Assembly: GCF_022414575.1 (NCBI RefSeq)
Contig: NZ_JADWYQ010000043.1
Span: 1-52,826, forward strand
DNA length: 52,826 nt
DNA from: Streptomyces sp. MUM 178J
GTDB taxonomy: Bacteria; Actinomycetota; Actinomycetes; Streptomycetales; Streptomycetaceae
Reading direction: 5' to 3'
The first letter of the stretch is position 1, and each line of letters begins with the position of its first letter. Below the pieces are notes generated by a model. The model saw only the letters and a list, made by a program, of their open reading frames with translations, did no database searches and was not told where the DNA came from. The position numbers and the translations under genes were made by a program. Shown here in pieces: positions 1 through 10,293 of the stretch.

Positions 1-2
1 GC

Positions 3-794
3 TGGCGGGTGCGGGCCGACCGCCCCGCGGCCGGGGCCCCGCAGCAGCTCTGGGACCAGGGCGAGGTGCGGACGGCACGGGGCGCGCGCAGCCTGGTGCT
101 CGGCGTCGGACAGCCCGCCGCCCGGCTGCGCGAGCTCGCCGCCGACGCAGACCGGGCGGTCCCCGCCGTCTCGGCCGCATGGCCGCTGCCGTGGGCGCGC
201 CGGGTGGTGGTCCTCGTCCCCGCCTCGCTGGACGGGATGGGCGGGCTGCTGGGTGCGCAGCCGGCCGCGTACCGGGGCATGGCGGCGGTGGCCGCCGGCG
301 GGGCGGGGACTCCCGACCGGCTGATCGTCAACCCCGAGGCGTACGGGGAGCTCAGCGCGTACGGGCGCGAGGTGGTCCTCACCCATGAGGCCGCCCATGT
401 CGCCACCCGCGCGGAGACGTCCGCGTCGACCCCCATGTGGCTCTCCGAGGGCTTCGCGGACTGGTCCGCCTTCCGCACCTCCTCCCGCCCCGCGCCGGAC
501 CTCGCCCCCGCCCTGACCCGCGCCGTCCGCCGGGGCGACCTGCCCGCGGCCCTGCCCGCCGACGCCTCCTTCGCCTTCGGCGGCCCTCCGGAGACCCTCG
601 CGCTCGCCTACGAGGGCGCCTGGCTGGCCTGCGCCCTCATCGCGGACCGCTGGGGCGAGACCCGCCTGCGCGAGCTGTACCGGGCGGCGGGCGCGGGGGG
701 AGTGGAGCATGGAGTACGGGAGGCGCTGGGCGTGACGGTGAGGACGCTGGAGACCCAGTGGCGGGCCTACACCCAAACCCGCCTGTCTCCCTGA
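3..794 (+). CDS. Peptidase-MA-like zinc protease domain protein, 5' end missing
   Basis: The frame is open from the window edge, so the true start lies upstream; the first in-window start is GTG at 9. Counting from that GTG, the zinc-protease motif HEAAH is at residues 126-130 and a third-ligand candidate, Glu in SEGFADW, is near 147. This spacing is typical of gluzincins of the peptidase-MA-like group. Nothing membrane-like is seen in the visible part; orthologues often have an N-terminal anchor, which would be outside the window. The substrate is unknown. The gene is co-directional with nothing in the window and is followed by a repeat-rich spacer. Confidence 0.75.
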   Translation, partial: WRVRADRPAAGAPQQLWDQGEVRTARGARSLVLGVGQPAARLRELAADADRAVPAVSAAWPLPWARRVVVLVPASLDGMGGLLGAQPAAYRGMAAVAAGGAGTPDRLIVNPEAYGELSAYGREVVLTHEAAHVATRAETSASTPMWLSEGFADWSAFRTSSRPAPDLAPALTRAVRRGDLPAALPADASFAFGGPPETLALAYEGAWLACALIADRWGETRLRELYRAAGAGGVEHGVREALGVTVRTLETQWRAYTQTRLSP

Positions 795-1217
795 CCCTCG
801 CAGCGCGGCCCCTTTCCCCACCGCCGCCCTGCCGGCGGTGCGGGCTTCGCCCCCTGCACCCCCGTGCCTCGGCCCCTGGCCTCCGCCCGGGCCCCGGCGA
901 GGCCTTCGTACGCCCCGTTCCGGTCTCCGGGTGCCGGTCCTCCGTGGTTTGTGTTCCCGGGGGGGGCGTTGTGCGGCGTAGAGCTGCTGTTCCGGTGTGC
1001 GGGCCTTTCCCCGCCCGTTTTCTCCCGGTCGCTCTTTGCCGCCGTGCTTCGGCCCTGTGGGCTCCGCCCGGGGCCCAGGCGTGTCCTCGTGCGCCCGTTC
1101 CGGTCTCCGGGTGCCGGTCCTCCGTGGTTTGTGTTCCCGGGAGGGGTGTTGGCGGCGCGGAGCCGCCGCGTCGGGGGTGTGGGGCGGCAGCCCCGTCCCG
1201 CGCTCCCCCGGAGGGGG
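795..1217. other. Gene-free repeat-rich spacer
   Basis: Reading frames here lack recognisable protein features. The stretch is built of GC-rich direct repeats and ends in a hairpin, so I treat it as the 3' spacer between two convergent genes. Confidence 0.6.
866..1150. repeat. Imperfect direct repeat with 180-bp period
   Basis: Bases 914-960 recur exactly at 1094-1140, offset by 180 bp. Weaker similarity extends on both sides (about 866-970 against 1046-1150), including a shared CTCCGCCCGGG core. It looks like a duplicated intergenic segment, not coding sequence. Confidence 0.85.
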
Positions 1218-1236
1218 CTGGGGGCGGAGCCCCCAG
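1218..1236 (-). terminator. Hairpin at 3' end of the GT87 gene
   Basis: CTGGGGGC, a 3-base loop, then GCCCCCAG form a perfect 8-bp stem directly after the minus-strand TAA stop at 1237. There is no clear U-tract, as is common in Streptomyces. The stem shares the CGGAGCCCC core found in other spacers here. Confidence 0.6.
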
Positions 1237-2508
1237 TTACGGGAAGGGGCGGGGGAGGGGAGAAGCACGCCTCGAAGACCCCGCCTCCCCCCGCACCGCC
1301 TCCCCTCGCACCGCCTCCCCTCGCACCCCCGCCTTCCACAACCTCGCGCACGCCACCGCCGTCGCCGCCGCCAGCAGCCCGTTGCGGGCGACCAGCAGTC
1401 CGAGTCCCAGCGCGTCGCTCGCGACGACATGGCCGAAGAAGAAGGGGAACTCCAGCAGCGTCACCGCGGTCGCCGCCAGGACCAGCATCGCCGGCGGACC
1501 CATCCGGCTGGGGCGGAAGGTCAGGCACACCGCTGCCAGGCCGACGAGCCACAGCAGGTACTGCGGGCTGAGCACCCGGCTGGTCACGGTCAGGAGCAGC
1601 ACCGCCGCGAACGCGGAGTCGCACACCGTGCTCGCCGTGAACCTGCGCGTCCGGACGCGCCACAGCACCAGCCAGGCCAGCGCCAAGGCGCTCAGCCCCA
1701 GTGAGAGGGCGCCGACCAGAGGCACATGCGGACCGAGGAACTCGACCGAGCCGTAGTTGAGCAGCACCTGGCCGTCCCAGCCGACGTGTCGGGCCACATG
1801 GAACACCAGTGCGCCGAGCGACTCGATCTCGATGCCCCGGTCGCGCTGGAAGGCGAGGAAGGCCAGCGCGCCGGGCGCCGCCGCGACCAGGAGGACCGTG
1901 AGCGCGGCCGCAGTGACCGCCGCGGTGGACCACGCGGCCCAAGCGGGCCGTCCCCGCCGCACGCCGACGACCAGAAGCGCCGGCCACAGCTTCAGCAGCG
2001 CCCCGACGGCCGCCAGCGCCCCCAGCGCCCGCGGCCTGCGCGCCCCCGCCAGCAGGGCGGCCACGGCGACGCCGGTCACCATCAGGTCGTAACGGGCGTA
2101 TGCGGTCGGTCCGAGCAGCGGCACTCCGGCCGTCCACACCCATGCGCCCCGCGCCGACCGGCCCGGCCCGCCCGCGCCGGCGTACAGCAGCAGCCCGAGG
2201 ACGGCCGCGTCGCACAGCAGGCACAGCGCGAAGAAGGCGGTCGCGTAGTCCAGGAACGGCAGCGTCCCGGGCGCGAGGACGGGCAGCGCGGCGCCGGGCG
2301 GATACTGCCAGGTGACGTCGTCCAGGGGATACGTTCCGCCGCGCAGCACCTCGTACCAGCCCCGGTAGATCACCGACACGTCGGAGGTGACGTCGGGGCC
2401 CGGCACGACGATCACTTTTAGAACGCACAGCAGCAGCGCCGCCCTGGTGAGCAGCCAGGCCCACACAAGCCACGGCTGGGTCCGGTATGCGCCGATCATG
2501 ACGGCCAT
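1237..2508 (-). CDS. GT87 (DUF2029) polyprenol-phosphate mannosyltransferase-like membrane protein
   Basis: About 423 residues with roughly ten hydrophobic segments. An early extracytoplasmic loop contains YRGWYEVLRGGTYP and the WQYPPGA motif, as in PimE-like GT87 enzymes that use polyprenyl-phosphomannose. A later YARYDL and a C-terminal SPQYLLW motif also fit the family. Two in-frame ATGs (2508, 2499) are possible and neither has a strong ribosome site. The C-terminus ends in an RGEAV pentapeptide repeat made by a 15-bp DNA repeat (about 1292-1321). It is divergent from a PimB-like GT4 gene, which suggests a shared role in glycolipid mannosylation. The acceptor is not visible. Confidence 0.8.
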   Translation of the reverse strand: MAVMIGAYRTQPWLVWAWLLTRAALLLCVLKVIVVPGPDVTSDVSVIYRGWYEVLRGGTYPLDDVTWQYPPGAALPVLAPGTLPFLDYATAFFALCLLCDAAVLGLLLYAGAGGPGRSARGAWVWTAGVPLLGPTAYARYDLMVTGVAVAALLAGARRPRALGALAAVGALLKLWPALLVVGVRRGRPAWAAWSTAAVTAAALTVLLVAAAPGALAFLAFQRDRGIEIESLGALVFHVARHVGWDGQVLLNYGSVEFLGPHVPLVGALSLGLSALALAWLVLWRVRTRRFTASTVCDSAFAAVLLLTVTSRVLSPQYLLWLVGLAAVCLTFRPSRMGPPAMLVLAATAVTLLEFPFFFGHVVASDALGLGLLVARNGLLAAATAVACARLWKAGVRGEAVRGEAVRGEAGSSRRASPLPRPFP

Positions 2509-2554
2509 GATGCCGCCGCGGACGGCCCGGAGGCGGACAGGCGCGGCCGTTGGG

Positions 2555-2560
2555 TACTGT
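2555..2560 (+). promoter_or_regulatory. -10 box of a possibly leaderless transcript
   Basis: TACTGT ends 8 nt before the ATG at 2569 and no Shine-Dalgarno sequence intervenes. This is compatible with transcription starting at or next to the start codon. Confidence 0.4.
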
Positions 2561-2568
2561 CGGCGGCG

Positions 2569-3711
2569 ATGCACAAGACCCTGATCGTGACCAATGACTT
2601 CCCGCCCCGCCCCGGGGGCATCCAGGCGTTCCTGCACAATATGGCGCTGCGGCTGGACCCGGAGCAGATCGTGGTCTACGCCTCCACCTGGAAGCGGAGC
2701 CGCGAGGGCGTCGAGGCGACCGCCGCCTTCGACGCGGAGCAGCCGTTCACCGTCGTACGGGACCGTACGACCATGCTGCTGCCGACGCCGCGCGTGACCC
2801 GGCGGGCGGTGCAGCTGCTGCGCGAACACGGATGCGAGTCCGTGTGGTTCGGGGCGGCCGCCCCGCTGGGCCTGACGGCCCCGGCGCTGCGCGCGGCGGG
2901 CGCGCGGCGGATCGTGGCCACCACGCATGGCCACGAGGCCGGCTGGGCGCAGCTTCCGGCGTCCCGGCAGCTGCTGCGGCGGATTGGCGAGACCACGGAC
3001 ACGATCACCTATCTGGGTGAGTACACCCGTTCCCGGATCGCCGCCGCCCTCACCCCTGAGGCGGCCTCACGCATGGTGCAGTTGCCGCCCGGAGTCGATG
3101 AGAAGACCTTCCACCCCGGCTCGGGCGGCGATGGGGTGCGCGAGCGGCTGGGGCTCGCGGACCGGCCCGTGGTGGTGTGCGTTTCGCGGCTGGTGCCGCG
3201 TAAGGGCCAGGACACGCTGATCCGTGCGATGCCGGCGATCCTGGCGGAGGTCCCGGACGCCGTTCTGCTGGTCGTGGGCGGCGGCCCGTATGAGAAGGAG
3301 CTGCGCGGGCTGGCGCGGGAAACCGGGGTGGCCGGGTCGGTGCGGTTCACCGGCGCGGTGCCGTGGGAGGAGCTGCCCGCCCACTACGGCGCGGGTGACG
3401 TGTTCGCGATGCCGTGCCGCACGCGTCGGCGAGGCCTGGACGTGGAGGGCCTTGGCATCGTCTATCTGGAGGCCTCCGCGACCGGTCTGCCGGTCGTCGC
3501 GGGCGACTCGGGCGGTGCCCCGGACGCCGTGCTCGACGGCGAGACGGGCTGGGTGGTCCGGGGCGGCGCGCCCGGGGAGGCGGCCGAGCGGATCCTCAAG
3601 CTGCTGGACGACCCCGAGCTGCGGCGCAGCATGGGCGAGCGGGGCCGTGCCTGGGTCGAGGAGAAGTGGCGCTGGGATCTGCTGGCCGAGAAGCTCCGCA
3701 CACTCCTGTAG
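2569..3711 (+). CDS. GT4 glycosyltransferase, PimB/MgtA-like
   Basis: 380 residues with a GT-B fold layout. The N-terminus (TNDFPPRPGGIQAFLHNMA) holds the Gly-rich loop of GT4 enzymes. The C-terminal half has the nucleotide-sugar site: SRLVPRKGQDTLI near 200, then GLGIVYLEASATGLPVVAGDSGG with the E(x7)E-type region near 300. It resembles actinobacterial PimB-type enzymes that add mannose from GDP-mannose to phosphatidylinositol mannosides. Donor and acceptor are inferred from family only. The ATG at 2569 lies just after a TACTGT box. The gene is divergent from the GT87 gene and followed by a small hairpin. Confidence 0.85.
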   Translation: MHKTLIVTNDFPPRPGGIQAFLHNMALRLDPEQIVVYASTWKRSREGVEATAAFDAEQPFTVVRDRTTMLLPTPRVTRRAVQLLREHGCESVWFGAAAPLGLTAPALRAAGARRIVATTHGHEAGWAQLPASRQLLRRIGETTDTITYLGEYTRSRIAAALTPEAASRMVQLPPGVDEKTFHPGSGGDGVRERLGLADRPVVVCVSRLVPRKGQDTLIRAMPAILAEVPDAVLLVVGGGPYEKELRGLARETGVAGSVRFTGAVPWEELPAHYGAGDVFAMPCRTRRRGLDVEGLGIVYLEASATGLPVVAGDSGGAPDAVLDGETGWVVRGGAPGEAAERILKLLDDPELRRSMGERGRAWVEEKWRWDLLAEKLRTLL

Positions 3712-3764
3712 AAACCGGCCGCATCCCGGTTTGTGACGGTTGTGTTAAACACCTCGCTGAGCTG

Positions 3765-5481
<1,717 letters not shown>

Positions 5482-5528
5482 TCAGCCGCAGCGGGTCAGC
5501 CGACCGGCCGGCGGGCGCCGTGGACCGG

Positions 5529-5582
5529 CAGCCGCGGCAGGTCAGCTGCGGCAGGTCAGCCGCGGCGAGTCAGCCGCGGTAG
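5529..5582. repeat. 14-bp tandem repeat, 3.9 copies
   Basis: The unit CAGCCGCGGCAGGT is repeated with few changes across the spacer between two convergent genes and into the last codons of the ligase gene. The ligase stop at 5570-5572 lies inside the array. Confidence 0.85.
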
Positions 5583-7366
5583 ATCGACTCGATCTCGTCC
5601 GCGAAGTCCTTCGCCACCACATTGCGCTTGAGCTTCAGCGACGGCGTGATGTGACCGGCTTCCTCGGTGAACTGGGACGGCAGCACACGGAACTTGCGCA
5701 CCGACTCCGCCTTGGAGACGGCCGCGTTGCCGTCGTCCACCGCCTTCTGGATCTCGGCCAGCAGCTCCGGGTCCTCGCGCAGCGAAGCGGCCGTCGCCCC
5801 CGCGGGCTTGCCGTGCTCCGCCGCCCAGCGGCCGAGGAACTCCTCGTCCAGGGTGACCAGCGCCCCCACGAAGGGACGTCCGTCGCCCACCACCATGCAC
5901 TCCGCGATCAGCGCATGTCCGCGGATGCGGTCCTCGATCACCGCGGGAGCGACGTTCTTGCCGCCCGCGGTGACCAGGATCTCCTTCTTCCGGCCGGTGA
6001 TCGTGAGATAGCCGTCCTCGTCGAGCGTGCCGATGTCGCCCGTGTGGAACCAGCCGTCAGTGAGCGCCTCGGCCGTCGCCGACTCGTTGTTCCAGTACCC
6101 CTGGAACAGATGCTCGCCGTGCAGCAGCACCTCGCCGTCGTCCGCTATCCGCACGGTGGAGCCCGGCAGCGGCTGGCCGACCGTGCCGATCTTCTGGCGG
6201 TCCCAGGGGTTGAACGCCGTCGCCGCACAGGACTCGGTCAGGCCGTAGCCCTCCAGCACCGTGAAGCCGATGCCGCGGAAGAAGTGGCCGAGCCGCTCGC
6301 CCAGCGGCGCGCCGCCGGAGATGGCGTACTCGCCGCGCCCGCCCAGCACCGCACGCAGCTTGCGGTAGACGAGCAGGTCGAAGACCTTGTGCCTGAGCCG
6401 CAGCCCTGTGGACGGCCCCGACGGGGTGGACAGCGCCCGGCTGTAGTCGATGGCCGTGCGCGCCGCCTTGTCGAAGATCGCGCCCTTGCCGTCCGCCTGC
6501 GCCTTGGCCCGCGCCGCGTTGTAGACCTTCTCGAAGACGCGCGGCACGCCGAGGATCAGCGTCGGCTTGAAGGACGCCAGCTCATCGGTGAGCTGCTTGA
6601 TGTCCGGCACACAGCCGAGCTTGATCGGCGCCATCACGGCGGCGACCTCGACCAGCCGGCCGAAGACATGGGCGGCGGGCAGGAACAGCAGCACGGAGCA
6701 CTCGCCCGTGCGGAACAGCGGCTTGAGCCGCTCCACCGCGTTGCCGCACTCCGCGAAGAAGCTGCGGTGGGTGAGCACACAGCCCTTGGGGCGGCCGGTG
6801 GTGCCCGAGGTGTAGACGATCGTCGCCGGATCGTCCGCCTTGGCGCTCGCGCTGCGCTCGTCGACCGTGGCGTCGTCGACCTCCGCGCCGGCCGCGACCA
6901 GCTCACCGACCCCGTCGCGCTCGATCTGCCAGACGCTGTGCAGCTCCGGCAGCCTGTCCCGTACGGAGTCCACCGCGGCGGCGTGGGCGTCGCTCTCCAC
7001 GAGCACGGCGACCGCGCCCGAGTCCCCGAGGATCCACTGGATCTGCTCGGCGGAGCTGGTCTCGTACACCGGGACGGTCACCGCGCCGGCACTCCAGATC
7101 GCGAAGTCCAGCAGCACCCACTCGTACCGGGTGCGCGACATCAGCCCCACCCGGTCGCCCGGCCGGACGCCCGAGGCGATCAGGCCCTTGGCGGCGGCCC
7201 ACACCTCGGCGAGGAACTGCCGGGCGGTCACATCCGTCCAGACGCCCGCGACCTTGCGGCCCATCACCGCGACATCGGGATGCTGAGCGGCATTGCGGCG
7301 GATCAGATCCGTCAGGTTGCCGTCCGTGGGGACCTCGTACAGGGCCGGAAGGCTGAACTCGCGCAA
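5570..7366 (-). CDS. Long-chain fatty-acid-CoA ligase (AMP-forming)
   Basis: 598 residues, the length of FadD15-like ligases. The P-loop YTSGTTGRPKG is at residues 185-195. Further motifs are GYGLTESC, the DGWFHTGDIG hinge motif and the C-terminal Lys in SLKLKRN. It activates long-chain fatty acids to acyl-CoA through an acyl-adenylate. The start is TTG at 7366, chosen because GAGGAG lies about 8 nt upstream and the N-terminus then aligns with the family. It is convergent with the cholesterol oxidase gene, which may supply or share lipid substrates; that link is inference. Confidence 0.92.
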   Translation of the reverse strand: MREFSLPALYEVPTDGNLTDLIRRNAAQHPDVAVMGRKVAGVWTDVTARQFLAEVWAAAKGLIASGVRPGDRVGLMSRTRYEWVLLDFAIWSAGAVTVPVYETSSAEQIQWILGDSGAVAVLVESDAHAAAVDSVRDRLPELHSVWQIERDGVGELVAAGAEVDDATVDERSASAKADDPATIVYTSGTTGRPKGCVLTHRSFFAECGNAVERLKPLFRTGECSVLLFLPAAHVFGRLVEVAAVMAPIKLGCVPDIKQLTDELASFKPTLILGVPRVFEKVYNAARAKAQADGKGAIFDKAARTAIDYSRALSTPSGPSTGLRLRHKVFDLLVYRKLRAVLGGRGEYAISGGAPLGERLGHFFRGIGFTVLEGYGLTESCAATAFNPWDRQKIGTVGQPLPGSTVRIADDGEVLLHGEHLFQGYWNNESATAEALTDGWFHTGDIGTLDEDGYLTITGRKKEILVTAGGKNVAPAVIEDRIRGHALIAECMVVGDGRPFVGALVTLDEEFLGRWAAEHGKPAGATAASLREDPELLAEIQKAVDDGNAAVSKAESVRKFRVLPSQFTEEAGHITPSLKLKRNVVAKDFADEIESIYRG

Positions 7367-7637
7367 GACTGCTGCTCCTCATCGGGCTGCCGACGCCACG
7401 GCTCTGTGTGATGCACCGGCTGCGGTCCAAGATCGGGCAGGGTGCTCAGTGGGGGTGAGCACGACTGGACTGCCCGGACGTTACCCACCAGTACTCGCTT
7501 CCCGATAGGGGTTCCCGGCCAGATGTTCCCTGCGTCACACACGTTCCGCGGTGCTTCGCGCAGGTTAGTCCACCCCTTTCATGACTCGCAGGTAACTGCC
7601 CCTCCGCCCGCCTCTACCCAGGTCCGAGCCCGCGTCC

Positions 7638-7643
7638 TAGGGT
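7638..7643 (+). promoter_or_regulatory. -10 box, leaderless geometry
   Basis: TAGGGT is followed by 7 nt and then ATG 7651. This geometry decides the start of the next gene against GTG 7642 and ATG 7660. Confidence 0.55.
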
Positions 7644-7650
7644 GATCGTT

Positions 7651-8427
7651 ATGCGAGGCATGCGAGTCAACGTGGTCAGCGACGTGCACGGCAACGCCAA
7701 GGATCTCGCCACCGCGGGGGACGGCGCAGACGCCTTGATCTGCCTGGGCGACCTGGTGCTCTTCCTTGACTACGCCGACCACTCGCGCGGCATCTTCCCC
7801 GACCTCTTCGGCGAGCGGAACGCCGATCTGATCGTGGAACTGCGCACCGCCCGCCGCTTCGGCGAGGCCCGGGAGCTCGCCCGCAGGCTCTGGGCGGAGC
7901 TCGGCGCCGACCGGGAGAGCGCCATCGAGGCCGCCGTGCGCGCCCAGTACGCCGAGATGTTCGCCGCCCTCCCCACACCGACGTACGCCACCTACGGCAA
8001 CGTCGATATCCCTGCACTCTGGCCGGAATACGCCAGACCCGGAACCACCGTCCTCGACGGCGAACGCGCAGAGATCGGCGGAGTCGTCTTCGGCTTCGTC
8101 GGCGGCGGGCTGCAGTCCCCGATGCGCACCCCGTACGAGATCCCCGACGAGGAGTACGCGGCCAAGGTCGAGGCACTCGGCGAGGTCGACGTCCTCTGCT
8201 CGCACATCCCCCCGGACGTCCCCGAACTGACCTACGACACCGTGCCGCGCCGCTTCGAACGCGGCAGCCGCGCCCTGCTGGACGCCATTCACCGCACCCG
8301 GCCCCGATACGCCCTCTTCGGCCATGTCCACCAGCCGCTGTCGCCCCGGATGCGCGTCGGAGCCACGGAATGCGTCAACGTCGGCCACTTCGCGGCCACC
8401 GGCAAGCCCTGGACGCTCACCTGGTGA
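7651..8427 (+). CDS. Calcineurin-like metallophosphoesterase
   Basis: 258 residues. The metal-binding motifs come in family order: DVHGN, GDLV, GNVD (standing for GNHD), SHIPPD and a C-terminal GHVHQP. GNVD lacks the usual His, so the active site is slightly altered at the third motif. It should hydrolyse phosphomonoesters or diesters; the substrate cannot be told. ATG 7651 is chosen because it sits 7 nt after TAGGGT. It stands divergent to the ligase and is followed by the SRPBCC-ATPase pair on the same strand, 145 bp away. Confidence 0.85.
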   Translation: MRGMRVNVVSDVHGNAKDLATAGDGADALICLGDLVLFLDYADHSRGIFPDLFGERNADLIVELRTARRFGEARELARRLWAELGADRESAIEAAVRAQYAEMFAALPTPTYATYGNVDIPALWPEYARPGTTVLDGERAEIGGVVFGFVGGGLQSPMRTPYEIPDEEYAAKVEALGEVDVLCSHIPPDVPELTYDTVPRRFERGSRALLDAIHRTRPRYALFGHVHQPLSPRMRVGATECVNVGHFAATGKPWTLTW

Positions 8428-8572
8428 CCAACCCCCGGAGCGGGCCCACACGCCCCAACAGGCCCCGGGCGGTCCGCCCGACCGGCCGCGATAGCCTTCA
8501 CACCGCACACACCACCAGCCCCGGTCAATACGCACCACACCGGTCCGTACCGCACTGTGAGGAGCCGCAGCG

Positions 8573-9022
8573 ATGGCGGAACACACCAGCTCGAGCATCG
8601 AGATCGCGGCGGCGCCGGCCGACGTCATGGCGGTGATCTCCGACTTCGCCCGCTACCCGGAGTGGACCGGAGAGGTGAAGCAGGCCGAGGTGCTCGCCTC
8701 CGACGACCAGGGCCGCGCCGAGCAGGTCAGGCTGGTCCTCGACGCGGGCGCGATCAAGGACGACCACACCCTCGCCTACACCTGGCACGGCCCGAACCAG
8801 GTCAGCTGGACGCTGGTCAAGTCCCAGATGCTGCGCGCCATCGACGGCTCCTACACCCTCGCCCCGATCGGCGCGGGCGACCGCACCGAGGTCACCTACC
8901 AGCTCACCGTGGACGTCAAGATCCCCATGCTGGGCATGATCAAGCGCAAGGCCGAGAAGGTCATCATCGACCGCGCGCTGGACGGGCTGAAGCAGCGCGT
9001 CGAGAGCGGGCCGCACACCTGA
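8573..9022 (+). CDS. SRPBCC-fold (polyketide cyclase/dehydrase-like) protein
   Basis: 149 residues with the START-like layout: an N-terminal SSSIEIAAAPADVMAVISDFARYPEW segment typical of coenzyme-Q-binding/cyclase proteins and a C-terminal helix (IIDRALDGLKQRVE). It has no signal peptide. It probably binds a hydrophobic ligand; no enzyme activity is implied. A GAGGAG ribosome site stands before ATG 8573. Its TGA overlaps the ATG of the ATPase gene (TGATG), so the two are translationally coupled and probably work together. Confidence 0.85.
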   Translation: MAEHTSSSIEIAAAPADVMAVISDFARYPEWTGEVKQAEVLASDDQGRAEQVRLVLDAGAIKDDHTLAYTWHGPNQVSWTLVKSQMLRAIDGSYTLAPIGAGDRTEVTYQLTVDVKIPMLGMIKRKAEKVIIDRALDGLKQRVESGPHT

Positions 9023-10203
9023 TGCGCACGGTCCTCGTCACCGGCCTCGGCGGCGCGGGCCGCACTGTCGTCGCCGCGGCCACGGCGCTCGCCGCCGCCC
9101 GGGGCGGAGAGCGCACACTCTTCCTGAGCGCCGACCCCGGCGAGGTGCTGGGCGCGCCCGTACGGGGCGGCGTCGAAACGCCCGAGCCGGTCGCCGAGAG
9201 TCTGTGGGCCGCCCGCATCGAGCCCGCCGCCGACTTCCGCGCCGAGTTCCTCTCCCTCCAGGAGCGCTGCGGCGCCGCCCTCGACCTGCTCGGCGCCGCC
9301 CGGCTGGAAGAAGAGGAGCTGACCGAGCTGCCCGGCAGCGAGGAGTTCGCCCTGCTCCGCGCCCTGGCCCACGCCGCGCGCGGCGACTGGGACCGGATCG
9401 TCCTCGACCTCCCCCCGCTGCGCCGGGCCATCGCCCTGCTCGCCCTGCCCGAGCAGCTCCGGCGCTATCTGCGCCGGCTGCTGCCGCGGGAACGGCAGGC
9501 CGCCCGCGCCCTGCGCCCCGTACTCGCGCAGCTGGCCGGGGTCCCGATGCCCGCGCAGCGGCTCTACGAGACAGCCGAACGCTGGGACGCCGAGCTGGCC
9601 GCCGTCCAGGCAGTCGTCGACCACCCGGCCACCGCCGTGCGGTTGGTCGCCGAGCCGGGACCGGCAGCCGCGGACGCCCTGCGCTCCGCCCGCCTCGGCC
9701 TCGCCCTCCAGGGGCCGGCCCCCGACATGGTCGTCGCCAACCGGGTGCTGCCCGCCGAGACGCCCGACGCCTGGCTCGCCGGGCTCATCGCACAGCAGCA
9801 CAAGCACCTTGCGGAGCTGCGCACCGAGTACGGCACGGTGTGCGAGCTGCCGCACCTCGGCCGCGACCCGCGCGGGCTCGACGACCTCACCCTGCTCGCG
9901 CCGTCCGACGACGCCCTGCTCGCCCCCGGTCCGGGCTGGACGGTGGAGGACCGGCGGTCCGAGGACGGCGGCGCCGACGGCGGCTTCATCGTCTGGCGGC
10001 TGCCGCTGCCCGGCGCGGTCAAGGAGGAGCTGACCCTGGTCCGCCGCGGCGGTGAACTGCTGGTCACGGCCGGGCCGTTCCGCAGGATCGCGCCGCTGCC
10101 GGCCGCACTGCGCCGCTGCACCGTCGCGGGGGCGGGGCTGGTGGACGGCGAGCTGACGGTGCGCTTCGCCCCGGACCCCGGGCTGTGGCCGCTCGGACGA
10201 TGA
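9022..10203 (+). CDS. ArsA/MinD-like ATPase with degenerate P-loop
   Basis: 393 residues. The N-terminus RTVLVTGLGGAGRTVVAAATA and a following LFLSADPGEVLG align with the deviant Walker A and switch region (STDPAHS) of ArsA/Get3 ATPases. Both lysines of GKGGVGKT are replaced: Leu at residue 9 and Arg at 14. The C-terminal part has the ArsA-like small domain. ATPase activity is therefore doubtful, and nucleotide binding may serve another purpose. It is coupled to the SRPBCC gene by a TGATG overlap. No arsenic genes are nearby, so an arsenite role is unlikely. Confidence 0.8.
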   Translation: MRTVLVTGLGGAGRTVVAAATALAAARGGERTLFLSADPGEVLGAPVRGGVETPEPVAESLWAARIEPAADFRAEFLSLQERCGAALDLLGAARLEEEELTELPGSEEFALLRALAHAARGDWDRIVLDLPPLRRAIALLALPEQLRRYLRRLLPRERQAARALRPVLAQLAGVPMPAQRLYETAERWDAELAAVQAVVDHPATAVRLVAEPGPAAADALRSARLGLALQGPAPDMVVANRVLPAETPDAWLAGLIAQQHKHLAELRTEYGTVCELPHLGRDPRGLDDLTLLAPSDDALLAPGPGWTVEDRRSEDGGADGGFIVWRLPLPGAVKEELTLVRRGGELLVTAGPFRRIAPLPAALRRCTVAGAGLVDGELTVRFAPDPGLWPLGR

Positions 10204-10293
10204 AGACACATCGCCCGTTCGGGTAACGTCGGGCATACGCAGGGCCGTCCCGGCCCCGTGACGCCTGGCAGCGAGACCGACACGGAGTACGCC

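Noticed and set aside
9022..10203. Arsenite pump ATPase
   Set aside because: P-loop lysines and arsenic-resistance neighbours are missing.
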